DNA of 64,000 bases from Phytopseudomonas argentinensis. Lineage in GTDB: Bacteria > Pseudomonadota > Gammaproteobacteria > Pseudomonadales > Pseudomonadaceae. This document shows, one piece after another, positions 1-8,353 of this stretch. Position numbers and translations under genes: made by a program. The stretch spans positions 62,001-126,000 of the forward strand of contig NZ_FORC01000002.1 in assembly GCF_900113905.1 (NCBI RefSeq). Direction: 5' to 3'. A model generated the notes under the pieces. That model saw only the letters and a program-made list of their open reading frames with translations, made no database searches and was not told the origin of the DNA. Each line of letters begins with the position of its first letter. Within the stretch, counting starts at the first letter, position 1.

Positions 1-1
1 C

Positions 2-655
2 GCCAACCGCACCCTGGAGCGCGCCAGCAGCCTGGCCGAGCAGTTCGGCGCCCACGCCGTGCTGCTCTCCGACATTCCCCAGGAGCTGGTGCACAGCGAT
101 ATCGTCATCAGCTCCACCGCCAGCCAGCTGCCGATCCTCGGTAAGGGCGCCGTGGAAAGCGCCCTCAAGCAGCGCAAGCACAAGCCGATCTTCATGGTCG
201 ACATCGCCGTGCCGCGGGACATCGAGCCCCAGGTCGGCGAGCTGGATGACGTCTACCTGTATACCGTCGACGATCTGCATGAAGTCATCGCCGAGAACCT
301 CAAGAGCCGCCAGGGCGCGGCCCAGGCCGCCGAGGAACTGGTGGCCGCCGGCACCGAGGACTTCATGGCGCGTCTGCGTGAGCTGGCCGCGGTGGACGTG
401 CTCAGGGCCTACCGCCAGCAGGCCGAACGGCTGCGCGACGATGAGCTGGCCCGCGCCCAGCGCATGCTCGCCAATGGCGCTGCCGCCGAAGAGGTGCTGG
501 CCCAGCTGGCCCGTGGCCTGACCAACAAGCTGCTGCATGCGCCCAGCGTGCAGCTGAAGAAATTTTCCGCCACCGGGCGCGTCGATGCGCTGGGCGTGGC
601 CCAGGAACTGTTCGCCCTCGACGAAGGCGCGTCGTCCACTAAAGGCATGCAATGA
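2..655 (+). CDS. hemA: Glutamyl-tRNA reductase, C-terminal part (cut by window start)
   Basis: HemA reduces glutamyl-tRNA to glutamate-1-semialdehyde, the first committed step of C5-pathway tetrapyrrole synthesis. The frame is open from base 2, and about 217 residues of the NADP-binding and dimerisation domains are visible. Recognisable stretches are the SSTASQLP loop, the [13 protein letters not shown] segment and the [11 protein letters not shown] segment, all typical of the family; the catalytic N-terminal domain lies outside the window. The C-terminus is the usual helical dimerisation domain. The stop overlaps the prfA start (ATGA), so the two are translationally coupled, a standard gamma-proteobacterial arrangement. 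Confidence 0.97.
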   Translation, partial: ANRTLERASSLAEQFGAHAVLLSDIPQELVHSDIVISSTASQLPILGKGAVESALKQRKHKPIFMVDIAVPRDIEPQVGELDDVYLYTVDDLHEVIAENLKSRQGAAQAAEELVAAGTEDFMARLRELAAVDVLRAYRQQAERLRDDELARAQRMLANGAAAEEVLAQLARGLTNKLLHAPSVQLKKFSATGRVDALGVAQELFALDEGASSTKGMQ

Positions 656-1734
656 AAGCTTCGCTGATCAACAAACTCGATGTGCTGCACGACCGCTTCG
701 AAGAGGTCACGGCGTTGCTTGGCGATGCCGAGGTGATCTCCAACCAGACCCAGTTCCGTGCCTATTCCAAGGAATACGCCGAGATCGAGCCGGTGATCAT
801 GGCGTTTCGCGAATTCCGCAAGGTGCAGGCCGACCTCGACGGCGCCCTGGCGCTGCTCAAGGACAGCGACCCGGACCTGCGCGAAATGGCCGAGGAAGAA
901 GTCGCTACGGCGCGCGCCCGCCTGCTCGAGCTGGAAGACAGCCTGCAGCGCATGCTGCTGCCCAAGGACCCCAACGACGGCCGTAACGTGTTCCTCGAAG
1001 TGCGCGCCGGTACCGGCGGAGACGAGGCGGCGATCTTCGCCGGCGACCTGTTTCGCATGTACTCGCGCTATGCCGAGCGGCAGGGTTGGCGCGTCGAGGT
1101 GCTGTCGGCCAACGAAGGCGAGCATGGCGGTTTCAAGGAAGTGATTGCCCGGGTCGAGGGCGACAACGTATTCGGCAAGCTCAAGTTCGAGTCCGGTGCG
1201 CACCGCGTGCAGCGCGTGCCGGAAACCGAGTCCCAGGGGCGCATCCATACTTCCGCTTGTACCGTTGCCGTGCTGGCCGAGCCCGACGAGCAAATGGCCA
1301 TCGAGATCAACCCGGCGGACCTGCGTGTCGATACCTACCGCTCCTCGGGGGCTGGTGGTCAGCACGTCAACACTACCGACTCGGCGATCCGTATCACCCA
1401 TATCCCCACCGGCACCGTGGTCGAGTGCCAGGAAGAGCGCTCCCAGCACAAGAACCGCGCCAAGGCCATGGCCTGGCTGGCAGCCAAGCTCAAGGACCAG
1501 CAGGATGCGGCGGCCCACAAGGAAATTTCCGATACCCGCAAGCTGCTGGTCGGCTCCGGTGATCGCTCCGAGCGCATCCGCACCTACAACTTCCCGCAAG
1601 GGCGGGTGACCGACCACCGCATCAACCTGACCCTGTATTCCCTGGGCGAGGTGATCGCCGGTGGCGTCGATGCGGTGATCGAACCGCTGCTCGCCGAATA
1701 CCAGGCCGATCAGCTGGCGGCACTGGGCGATTAA
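652..1734 (+). CDS. prfA: Peptide chain release factor 1
   Basis: RF1 recognises UAA and UAG in the ribosomal A site and triggers peptidyl-tRNA hydrolysis. The 360-aa product has the normal family length. The catalytic GGQ motif is at residues 235-237 within [10 protein letters not shown], and this glutamine is the residue methylated by PrmC, encoded just downstream. The start ATG overlaps the hemA stop by four bases. The next gene, prmC, begins about 100 bp later on the same strand. Nothing unusual is visible. Confidence 0.98.
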   Translation: MKASLINKLDVLHDRFEEVTALLGDAEVISNQTQFRAYSKEYAEIEPVIMAFREFRKVQADLDGALALLKDSDPDLREMAEEEVATARARLLELEDSLQRMLLPKDPNDGRNVFLEVRAGTGGDEAAIFAGDLFRMYSRYAERQGWRVEVLSANEGEHGGFKEVIARVEGDNVFGKLKFESGAHRVQRVPETESQGRIHTSACTVAVLAEPDEQMAIEINPADLRVDTYRSSGAGGQHVNTTDSAIRITHIPTGTVVECQEERSQHKNRAKAMAWLAAKLKDQQDAAAHKEISDTRKLLVGSGDRSERIRTYNFPQGRVTDHRINLTLYSLGEVIAGGVDAVIEPLLAEYQADQLAALGD

Positions 1735-1835
1735 ACAGCATTGCGGACGGATGACGCCTCGTGCATCCGTCCCCAGCGCGCACGGTGGATCGACAAGGCG
1801 CCGGCTACGTGCCCGACCCACCTGAGAAGATCAAT

Positions 1836-2669
1836 ATGGCCACCATCGAATTTCTGCTCGCCACCGCCCAGTTGCCCGACTCGCCGAGCCCTCGTGTCGA
1901 CGTCGAGCTGTTGCTGGCCGCTGCCCTGGGCAAGCCGCGCAGCTACCTGCGTACCTGGGCAGACCGCGAAGTCGAAGCCGAGGCAGTCGCGCGTTTCGAA
2001 GCGGCACTGGCGCGCCGCCGCGAAGGCGAACCGGTGGCCTACATTCTCGGTCGTCAGGGCTTCTGGAGCCTGGACCTGGACGTCGCGCCCCATACCCTGA
2101 TCCCCCGCCCGGATACCGAGCTGCTGGTGGAAACCTCGCTGGCGCTGCTGCCCGGTGGCCCGGCCAGGGTGCTGGATCTAGGTACCGGAACGGGCGCCAT
2201 TGCGCTGGCGCTGGCCAGCGAACGGCCGGCCTGGCAGGTCACCGGTGTCGACCGGGTCGATGAAGCCGTGGCGCTGGCCGAGGGCAACCGTGCGCGACTG
2301 AGCCTGGCCAATGCCGCGTTCCGCTCGAGCCACTGGTTCGCGGCCCTGGGTGGCGAGCGCTATGGGCTGATCGTCAGCAATCCGCCCTATATCGCCAGTG
2401 ACGACCATCACCTGGGCGAGGGCGATGTACGTTTCGAACCGAGCAGCGCCCTGGTATCAGGGGTCGATGGGCTCGACGATATCCGCCTGATCATCGACCA
2501 GGCGCCGGCGTATCTGGCGGCCCCTGGCTGGTTGCTGCTCGAACATGGTTTCGATCAGGCCCAAGCGGTGCGTGACTTGTTGAGCCAGCGCGGCTTCGTC
2601 GAGGTTCACAGCCGCCGTGATCTCGCCGATCATGAGCGCATCAGCCTGGGGCGATGGCCACATGAATGA
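1836..2669 (+). CDS. prmC: Release factor glutamine-N5 methyltransferase
   Basis: PrmC (HemK) transfers a methyl group from SAM to the GGQ glutamine of RF1 and RF2. The 277-aa product has an N-terminal helical domain (about 1-75), a SAM-binding loop DLGTGTG at 114-120 and the substrate-binding NPPY motif at 182-185. The open frame extends 25 codons further upstream, but that extension has no family resemblance; the ATG at 1836 starts with MATIEFLL, the expected N-terminus. The stop overlaps the moeB start. Confidence 0.96.
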   Translation: MATIEFLLATAQLPDSPSPRVDVELLLAAALGKPRSYLRTWADREVEAEAVARFEAALARRREGEPVAYILGRQGFWSLDLDVAPHTLIPRPDTELLVETSLALLPGGPARVLDLGTGTGAIALALASERPAWQVTGVDRVDEAVALAEGNRARLSLANAAFRSSHWFAALGGERYGLIVSNPPYIASDDHHLGEGDVRFEPSSALVSGVDGLDDIRLIIDQAPAYLAAPGWLLLEHGFDQAQAVRDLLSQRGFVEVHSRRDLADHERISLGRWPHE

Positions 2670-3429
2670 ACACTTGAGTGATGAGGAACTGCTGCGCTAC
2701 AGCCGGCAGATTCTGCTTTCGCAGATCGATATACAAGGGCAGCTGCGCCTCAAGGGCAGCCGCGTGCTGATCGTCGGCCTCGGCGGCCTCGGTTCGCCGG
2801 CGGCCCTGTACCTGGGGGCGGCCGGCGTGGGTGAACTGCACCTGGCGGATTTCGATAGCGTCGATCTCAGCAACCTGCAACGGCAGATCGCCCACGACAG
2901 CGCGAGCATCGGCCAGAGCAAGGTCGACTCGGCGCTGGCGCGACTGGCCGCGCTCAACCCGGAGATCGTCCTGCGCGCCCATCGTCAGACGCTGGATGCC
3001 GACTCCCTGGCAGCGGCCGTGGCGGCGGTCGATCTGGTGCTCGACTGCTCCGACAACTTCTCCACCCGCGAAGCCGTCAATGCCGCCTGCGTTGCCGCGC
3101 GGCGGCCGCTGGTCAGTGGTGCGGCGATCCGCCTGGAAGGGCAGCTGTCGGTGTTCGACCCGCGCCGCGCGGACAGCCCCTGTTACCACTGCCTGTACGG
3201 CCATGGCAGTGAAGCCGAGCTGACCTGCAGCGAAGCCGGTGTGGCCGGGCCGCTGGTCGGCCTGGTCGGCAGCCTGCAGGCGCTGGAGGCATTGAAGCTG
3301 CTGGCCGGCTTTGGTGAGCCGCTGGTGGGGCGGTTGCTGCTCATCGATGCCTTCGGTTCGCGCTTCCGCGAGCTGCGGGTCAAGCGCGATCCCGGCTGCA
3401 CCGTGTGCGGAAACCCTGTCCATGGCTGA
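2662..3429 (+). CDS. moeB: Molybdopterin-synthase adenylyltransferase (MoeB/ThiF family)
   Basis: This E1-like enzyme adenylates the C-terminus of the MoaD sulfur carrier for molybdopterin synthesis. The 255-aa product has the Rossmann nucleotide loop GLGGLG (39-44), the LSNLQRQ helix start, a DCSDNF loop (128-133) and two zinc-binding CxxC pairs (Cys174/177 and Cys246/249). The start at 2662 overlaps the prmC stop by 8 bp and gives the normal N-terminus with LLRYSRQI. ThiF is a close relative, but position next to prmC favours MoeB. It overlaps murI by 8 bp. Confidence 0.93.
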   Translation: MNEHLSDEELLRYSRQILLSQIDIQGQLRLKGSRVLIVGLGGLGSPAALYLGAAGVGELHLADFDSVDLSNLQRQIAHDSASIGQSKVDSALARLAALNPEIVLRAHRQTLDADSLAAAVAAVDLVLDCSDNFSTREAVNAACVAARRPLVSGAAIRLEGQLSVFDPRRADSPCYHCLYGHGSEAELTCSEAGVAGPLVGLVGSLQALEALKLLAGFGEPLVGRLLLIDAFGSRFRELRVKRDPGCTVCGNPVHG

Positions 3430-4219
3430 CGCGCCGATCGGAGTGTTCGATTCCGGCGTCGGCGGCCTTACGGTCTTGCGCGAGATCCGCGCGCTGCTGC
3501 CCGATGAAACGCTGCTGTATGTGGCTGACAGCGGCCATGTGCCCTACGGCGAAAAGAGCCCCGAATACATCCGTGAGCGCTGTCGGCTGATCGCCGCCTT
3601 TCTCCTGGCTCAAGGCGCCAAGGCGCTGGTGCTGGCGTGCAACACGGCTACGGTCGCCGGGGTGGGCGAATTGCGCACGCTCTACCCGCAGTTGCCCATT
3701 GTCGCCATGGAGCCAGCGGTAAAGCCGGCGGCAGCAGCGACCCGCTCCGGCGTGGTCGGCGTGCTGGCCACCACCGGCACCCTGAAAAGCGCGCGCTTCG
3801 CCGCGCTGCTCGACCAGTTCGCCAGCGATGTGCGGGTGGTTACCCAACCCTGTCCTGGGCTGGTCGAGTTGATCGAAGCAGGGGACCTGCACGACCCGGC
3901 GCTGCACGCGCTGTTGCGCGGTTATGTCGAGCCATTGCTGGCCGAAGGCTGCGACACGCTGATTCTCGGCTGCACCCACTATCCCTTTCTGAGGCCTCTG
4001 CTCGAACGGTGGCTGGATCCGTCGATCAGCCTGATCGACACCGGCGCGGCGGTCGCCCGGCAACTGCAGCGGTTGCTGGCCAGCCGCGAACTGCTGTCAG
4101 CCGGGCCGCGCGGCGCCGATCGCTTCTGGTGCAGCGGCGAGCCGCTGGCCATGCAGCGGGTGCTGCCGAACCTGTGGGGCAGTGCCGCGCCAGTAGAGCC
4201 GTTGGTGCCTGGGCAATGA
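3422..4219 (+). CDS. murI: Glutamate racemase
   Basis: MurI interconverts L- and D-glutamate for peptidoglycan stem peptides. The 265-aa product starts with [18 protein letters not shown], the family signature. The two catalytic cysteines are Cys73 (in LACNTA) and Cys184 (in LGCTHYPF). The upstream extension of the frame overlaps moeB and is not used; the ATG at 3422 overlaps the end of moeB by 8 bp. This is the last gene of the co-directional hemA-prfA-prmC-moeB-murI run. Confidence 0.97.
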   Translation: MADAPIGVFDSGVGGLTVLREIRALLPDETLLYVADSGHVPYGEKSPEYIRERCRLIAAFLLAQGAKALVLACNTATVAGVGELRTLYPQLPIVAMEPAVKPAAAATRSGVVGVLATTGTLKSARFAALLDQFASDVRVVTQPCPGLVELIEAGDLHDPALHALLRGYVEPLLAEGCDTLILGCTHYPFLRPLLERWLDPSISLIDTGAAVARQLQRLLASRELLSAGPRGADRFWCSGEPLAMQRVLPNLWGSAAPVEPLVPGQ

Positions 4220-4236
4220 GCCATTAAATATTTTTA

Positions 4237-4265
4237 GAACCAACGGAACTTGGCTAAAGTCTGTA
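4237..4265 (+). promoter_or_regulatory. Possible extracytoplasmic-sigma (AlgU/RpoE-like) promoter before pagL
   Basis: GAACCA at 4237-4242 and TCTGTA at 4260-4265 are separated by 17 bp, resembling the GAACTT / TCtga pattern of AlgU promoters. It lies about 60-90 bp before the pagL start in an AT-rich gap. The -35 match is imperfect, and a second GAACTT in the same gap has no partner at the right distance, so the call is tentative. Confidence 0.33.
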
Positions 4266-4327
4266 ACTGTAGTTTTCACCGCGCCGCACTTAAAAACTAA
4301 AAAGTCCCTATATACAAGGATGCTCCA

Positions 4328-4846
4328 ATGAAGAAGCTGGTTGGCTTGGCCGCTGCAGTTGCGTTGTCTCTTGGATCGGTTACAGCCGCTCAGGCAACGG
4401 GTTTGACCTTTTCCGTGGGTCAGTCTGGCGACTCCACCATGGTTTATCGACTGGGTGCCCAGTTCGATTTCAACAGCCGTTGGTTCGAAAGCAGTGTCGG
4501 CCATCTGGGCGGTTACTGGGATGCCGGTTACACCTATTGGCAGGGTGATGACACCTCGACCAATCACAGTGTTTCCTTCGCCCCGGTATTCGTTTACGAG
4601 TTCGCCGGGCAAAACGTCAAACCCTACCTGGAAGCAGGTATCGGGGTGGCGGCATTTTCCAACACCAAGTTGGAATCCAATGACCTGGGTTCGTCGTTCC
4701 AGTTCGAAGACCGCATCGGTGCCGGCCTGCGTTTCGCCGGTGGCCATGAAGTGGGTATTCGCGCGATCCATTACTCCAACGCCGGCATCAAGAGCCCCAA
4801 CGATGGCGTCGAGGCGTATTCGCTGCACTATCGCCTGAACTTCTAA
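4328..4846 (+). CDS. pagL: Lipid A 3-O-deacylase, outer membrane
   Basis: PagL removes the 3-O-linked acyl chain from lipid A in the outer membrane. The 172-aa product begins with a signal peptide (MKKLVGLAAAVALSL, cleavage probably after AQA at 21-23). The rest has the alternating pattern of a small beta-barrel ending in Phe. The catalytic triad pattern of the family is present as His148, Ser150 and Glu162 (IHYSNAG, then Glu 12 residues later). It follows murI, as I recall for P. aeruginosa. A strong terminator follows, and the 108-bp upstream gap suggests its own promoter. Confidence 0.92.
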   Translation: MKKLVGLAAAVALSLGSVTAAQATGLTFSVGQSGDSTMVYRLGAQFDFNSRWFESSVGHLGGYWDAGYTYWQGDDTSTNHSVSFAPVFVYEFAGQNVKPYLEAGIGVAAFSNTKLESNDLGSSFQFEDRIGAGLRFAGGHEVGIRAIHYSNAGIKSPNDGVEAYSLHYRLNF

Positions 4847-4861
4847 GTTCGCGGCGGCAAC

Positions 4862-4890
4862 AAAAAACCGGACTTCTGTCCGGTTTTTTT
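4862..4890 (+). terminator. Rho-independent terminator after pagL
   Basis: AAAAAACCGGAC and GTCCGGTTTTTT form a perfect 12-bp stem around a 4-base loop, followed by more T. The A-tract on the other side makes it potentially bidirectional, so it could also serve the converging gene ending at 4932. Confidence 0.93.
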
Positions 4891-4931
4891 ATGCATATTT
4901 TTCTGCATGTTCTTGCGTATGTATAACGCCT

Positions 4932-5243
4932 TCAGCGATAGATAGTGTTGATACCGCGGCGCTCTTCCAGACATTCCGGCGCGCCCATTTCGAACTCGCG
5001 GCAGATCAATGGGCGTACTTCATAGATGGTGCAGCGCATGCTGTCGCGATCCAGCGCGGCGCACCAGCCGTCGTCGAGGCGGCGCATCACTTCGCCGCCC
5101 CATTCGTCATTGTCGATGAAGCGCTCGGGCACGCCGGTATCGGTGATCAGCATGACTTCCAGCTGGCAGCAACAAGCCGCGCAGGTGCTGCAACTGACCT
5201 GTTCGTGGATCTGGGTGTGGGGAATTCGTTGGGTATCGCTCAT
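4932..5243 (-). CDS. YkgJ-family cysteine-cluster protein
   Basis: A 103-aa protein of the YkgJ / CxxCxxCC family, whose members bind zinc or iron-sulfur through a cysteine cluster; the biological role is not established. The cluster is visible as CSTCAACCCQ at about residues 18-27, with further cysteines in DGWCAAL, MRCTIY, LICREF and PECLEE. The segment RCTIYEVRPLICREF is diagnostic of the family. It ends 40 bp from the pagL terminator in convergent orientation and is preceded by the DUF2878 gene on the opposite side of a short gap. Confidence 0.85.
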   Translation of the reverse strand: MSDTQRIPHTQIHEQVSCSTCAACCCQLEVMLITDTGVPERFIDNDEWGGEVMRRLDDGWCAALDRDSMRCTIYEVRPLICREFEMGAPECLEERRGINTIYR

Positions 5244-5283
5244 TGGCCTAGTCTACGCCAGGCTCGGCGGCGCCAAGCAAACC

Positions 5284-5781
5284 TTACATCGGGCGGGCGG
5301 CGTAGAGCCGGGCGAAGCCGTGCAGCAGCGGCAGCACGCTGGCCCAGATCAGCGCCACCAGCGCCAGTGTGGCAGCCTCGCCATGGGGCAGGCGCACCAG
5401 GCCGAGCCAGGTGCTGGCGCCGTAGGAGAGCAGGGCGAAGCAGGCGCCGACAAGGCTGGCGCGCCACCAGGGTTTGGCCGTCCAGGCCAGGCAGTGGTAG
5501 AGGGTGGTGCCCACCAGCAGCCAGACAAGCGCCTGCCACAGTGGAATCAGCTGACGCGCTTCACCGAAGTCGAAGAAACCCAACTGCAGCAGAAAGCTGT
5601 CCACGGCACAGCCGAACAGGAATGCGCTCACCAGCAGCTTGCCCTCGCGCTGCCAGCTGCCGATGCGCATCAGGTGCACCAGCAGCACCAGGGCGACCGT
5701 CCACAGCCATTGGCCACCGCCGAGCAGGCATGCGAGCCAGCCGAGGAAAAACAGCAGAGCATTGAGCGAATGTCTGGGCAT
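5284..5781 (-). CDS. DUF2878 family integral membrane protein
   Basis: Small polytopic membrane protein of about 165 residues with four to five hydrophobic segments (LLFFLGWLACLLGG, LWTVALVLLVHL and others) and the polar motif WQREGKLL. It resembles DUF2878 proteins, whose function is unknown. The frame stays open 19 codons upstream to 5838, but that extension is unlike the family and overlaps the decayed SDR scar, so I prefer the ATG at 5781. In relatives this family usually sits in a cluster with an SDR, DUF1365 and a cyclopropane-fatty-acid synthase; here those neighbours are missing. Confidence 0.78.
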   Translation of the reverse strand: MPRHSLNALLFFLGWLACLLGGGQWLWTVALVLLVHLMRIGSWQREGKLLVSAFLFGCAVDSFLLQLGFFDFGEARQLIPLWQALVWLLVGTTLYHCLAWTAKPWWRASLVGACFALLSYGASTWLGLVRLPHGEAATLALVALIWASVLPLLHGFARLYAARPM

Positions 5782-5839
5782 CAAGAGGATCCGGTCAGGT
5801 GCCTGGCTGCGAAAAGCCGCCGATGTTGCCTGGGTCATG

Positions 5840-5952
5840 CAGGCGCATGCAAGCCAGCGGCGTGTCAGCAGATGTCCCGCCCGGCCCGGACTCGGCCAGG
5901 CCGTGGCCGACGCCGCTGCTGGCGCCGGTCAGTAACCGCCGAGCGTGCTCAT
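5840..5952 (-). pseudogene. Decayed 5' remnant of a short-chain dehydrogenase/reductase gene
   Basis: On the minus strand an ATG overlaps the phrB stop (ATGA), the usual coupled start, but its frame stops after seven codons. In the next frame the sequence reads RRLLTGASSGVGHGLAE (5891-5941), the glycine-rich NAD(P) loop that opens nearly every SDR protein. It then loses SDR character and stops before the DUF2878 gene. I read this as a frameshifted and deleted SDR gene. The short match makes the call moderate. Confidence 0.55.
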
Positions 5953-7400
5953 GCCGGTTGGCTGGCCGACGGCAGATTCTTGAACGCCTCCAGCGCCCGC
6001 TGGCGGCTGGCCCGCAGGTCGACGATCGGCGCCGGGTAGTTCACGCCAGCGCCGAACAGACTCCCTTGCCCCTTGCTGCCGGCATGGGGGTCGTGGATCG
6101 CCTTATCGCCGAGCGCGGCCAGCTCGGGCAGCCATTGGCGAATGAAGCGGCCCTGCGGATCGAAGCGCTGCGACTGGCTGATCGGGTTGAAGATACGGAA
6201 GTAGGGTACCGAGTCGGTGCCGGTCGAAGCGCTCCACTGCCAGCCGCCGTTGTTGGCCGCCAGGTCGCCGTCGATCAGGTGGCGCATGAAGAAGCGCTCG
6301 CCCTCGCGCCAGTCGATCAACAGATTCTTGGTCAGGTACATGGCCACCACCATGCGCAGGCGGTTGTGCATCCAGCCGGTGGCCAGCATCTGGCGCATGG
6401 CCGCGTCGATGATCGGAATGCCGGTGCGGCCTTCCTGCCAGGCTTGAAGATCCTTGCCGGCATTGCGCCAGGGCAGCGCTTCGGTTTCCGGGCGGAAGGC
6501 ACGGCCCATGGAAACGCGCGGGTAGCCGACCAGAATATGGCTGTAGAACTCACGCCAGATCAGCTCGTTGATCCAGGTGACCGCGCCCTGGCTGCCGCTT
6601 TCGAATTCGCCAGCGTTGGCGTTCAGCGCCGCATGCAGGCACTGGCGCGGCGACAGCACGCCAGCGGCCAGGTAGGCCGAGAGCTGGCTGGTACCGGGGC
6701 GAATGGGGAAGTCGCGGTTATCGTGATAATCCTCGATCCACTCATCGGCAAAGCGCTGCAGGCGCTCCCTGGCGGCCTGCTCGCCAGCAGGCCAGGCGTC
6801 GCGCAGCGCCTGGCCTGGGCTGTCGAAGCCGGGCACCTGTTGCGGAACCGGGTCGGCGGCAATCTGCAGCGCGCTCTGCGCGCCGGGTAACGCCTGCAGG
6901 GCGGGTAGCGCCGTGTGCAGGCGCTGATAGCAGACGCCACGGAACTGGCTGTAGACCTTGAAGTAGGTGCCGGTGCGGGTCAGCACGCTGCCCGGCTTGA
7001 ACAGCAGGCGGTCGAAATGGCCATGGAAGCCAGTGTCGAGAGCCTCCAGCGCGGCGGCCACGGCCTGGTCGCGGCGGCTTTCGTTGACCCCATACTCGTC
7101 ATTTACATGCACGGCTGAGGCACCCAGTTCCTGGGCCAGATTGCCGATTACCTGTGGTGCGGCATTCCAGTCATCGGCCTCACGCACCAGCAGCGGTACG
7201 TTGAGGCGCTGCAGCTCGCGGCTCAGCTCGGCCAGGTTGCGCAGCCAGAAGTCCACCTTGCACGGGGCGTCGTCGTGCAGCTGCCACTGGCGCGGGCTGA
7301 GCAGGAATACAGCGGCCGTGGGACCGGCCTGCATGGCGGCGGCGAGCGCGCTGTTATCGGTAATTCGCAGGTCGGTGCGAAACCACATCAGTTGCAGCAT
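5949..7400 (-). CDS. phrB: Deoxyribodipyrimidine (CPD) photolyase, class I
   Basis: Light-driven, FAD-dependent repair of cyclobutane pyrimidine dimers. The 483-aa product begins MLQLMWFRTDLRI, the start of the alpha/beta antenna domain. The C-terminal FAD domain shows the motifs WINELIWREFY, IPIIDAAMRQMLATGWMHNR and NNGGWQWSASTGTD. The open frame runs a further 216 codons upstream, but that part only shadows the regulator gene; the ATG at 7400 lies 8 bp after the regulator stop. It is the third gene of a light-response operon with the LitR-type regulator and the DUF523/DUF1722 gene. Confidence 0.97.
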   Translation of the reverse strand: MLQLMWFRTDLRITDNSALAAAMQAGPTAAVFLLSPRQWQLHDDAPCKVDFWLRNLAELSRELQRLNVPLLVREADDWNAAPQVIGNLAQELGASAVHVNDEYGVNESRRDQAVAAALEALDTGFHGHFDRLLFKPGSVLTRTGTYFKVYSQFRGVCYQRLHTALPALQALPGAQSALQIAADPVPQQVPGFDSPGQALRDAWPAGEQAARERLQRFADEWIEDYHDNRDFPIRPGTSQLSAYLAAGVLSPRQCLHAALNANAGEFESGSQGAVTWINELIWREFYSHILVGYPRVSMGRAFRPETEALPWRNAGKDLQAWQEGRTGIPIIDAAMRQMLATGWMHNRLRMVVAMYLTKNLLIDWREGERFFMRHLIDGDLAANNGGWQWSASTGTDSVPYFRIFNPISQSQRFDPQGRFIRQWLPELAALGDKAIHDPHAGSKGQGSLFGAGVNYPAPIVDLRASRQRALEAFKNLPSASQPA

Positions 7401-7408
7401 GAGAGGTC

Positions 7409-8353
7409 CTATTCGAGCAGATGGCGATCTGCGAGGGTTTGCAGCGCGGCCAGCGGGTCGGCGACCACGCTGACGTCGGCTCCGGCGGGAGCATGGGCGA
7501 TGAGTTGCTCGGCCTCGTGCTGATCCTCGATACCGATCAGCAGACACGGCACGCCATGGTCGCGGAGCCAGTGCTGCAGCGAAGACTGCGCACTGGTGTT
7601 GGAGTCCGACTCGCAGAACAGCAGCAGGGCGCGCGGCTTGCGACGCCTGATGGCCAGGGGCAGTTCGCTGATCGGGATGGGCCCGTCGAAGGCATCCACC
7701 GGGCAGCCCGCGGTGCCGATCAGCCAGGCACACAACCACAACTGCGGCGACATCGGTGCCTGGCACAGGTTGATGAGCATCAACGGCTGGCCGTGGTGCT
7801 GGCGATTGTCGTGATAGACCCGCGCACCGAGCTTGCTGCGCAGCCAGCTGTGCAGAAACAGCCGTTCGGTGGTGGCGCCGGCTTGTTGTGGCCAGCGCGC
7901 CTCGAGCGTCACCAGCACGGGCAGCAGCAGATATTGGCAGAGGATCTGCACCGGGTAGAGCGCCAGCTCCGCGTTGAAGCGCTCGTCCAGCTGGCGCTCG
8001 TCCAGCGCATGGATGGCCTCGCACAGGCGGTCGCGTTTCTCCTGCCATTGCGATGCCTGGTCGGCAGGCAGCGGCTGGTCGGCGCGCAGCAGGCTCTTTA
8101 CCTGGCCAACCGAGACGCCGCGATTGAGCCAGCCGAGCACCGTCTTGATGGTCTGCACCTGTTCGGGGGAATAAAGCCGGTGGCCCTTGGCGGTGCGGTG
8201 CGGCACGATCAGGCCGTAGCGGCGCTCCCAGGCGCGCAGCGTGACCGGGTTGACCCCGGTGATGCTGGCCACGTCGCGAATCGGCAGGTAGCCGGCGGCA
8301 ACCAGTTGCTGGGTGGTGCCGGTCCCCGGCTCAGGAGAGGTCGGCCCGCTCAT
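7409..8353 (-). CDS. LitR/CarH-like MerR transcriptional regulator (class II type)
   Basis: A 314-aa regulator with an N-terminal MerR helix-turn-helix (YLPIRDVASITGVNPVTLRA, then AWERRYGLIVPHRTAKGHRLYS, about 22-70) and a C-terminal region with the fold pattern of cobalamin-binding domains (about 180-310). In light-sensing CarH/LitR the binding motif contains a histidine after ATxxGExH; the equivalent stretch here is QAPMSPQLW, without His. This fits the class II LitR proteins (PplR group in P. putida), which sense light through partner proteins rather than B12. Its start overlaps the previous gene by 4 bp (ATGA). It probably represses the phrB and FAD-protein transcription units through the TGTACA boxes nearby. 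Confidence 0.85.
   Translation of the reverse strand: MSGPTSPEPGTGTTQQLVAAGYLPIRDVASITGVNPVTLRAWERRYGLIVPHRTAKGHRLYSPEQVQTIKTVLGWLNRGVSVGQVKSLLRADQPLPADQASQWQEKRDRLCEAIHALDERQLDERFNAELALYPVQILCQYLLLPVLVTLEARWPQQAGATTERLFLHSWLRSKLGARVYHDNRQHHGQPLMLINLCQAPMSPQLWLCAWLIGTAGCPVDAFDGPIPISELPLAIRRRKPRALLLFCESDSNTSAQSSLQHWLRDHGVPCLLIGIEDQHEAEQLIAHAPAGADVSVVADPLAALQTLADRHLLE

Noticed and set aside
7401..8048. N-terminal extension of the phrB frame
   Set aside because: It overlaps the LitR-type gene on the same strand in another frame, and photolyases start at the antenna domain encoded from 7400.
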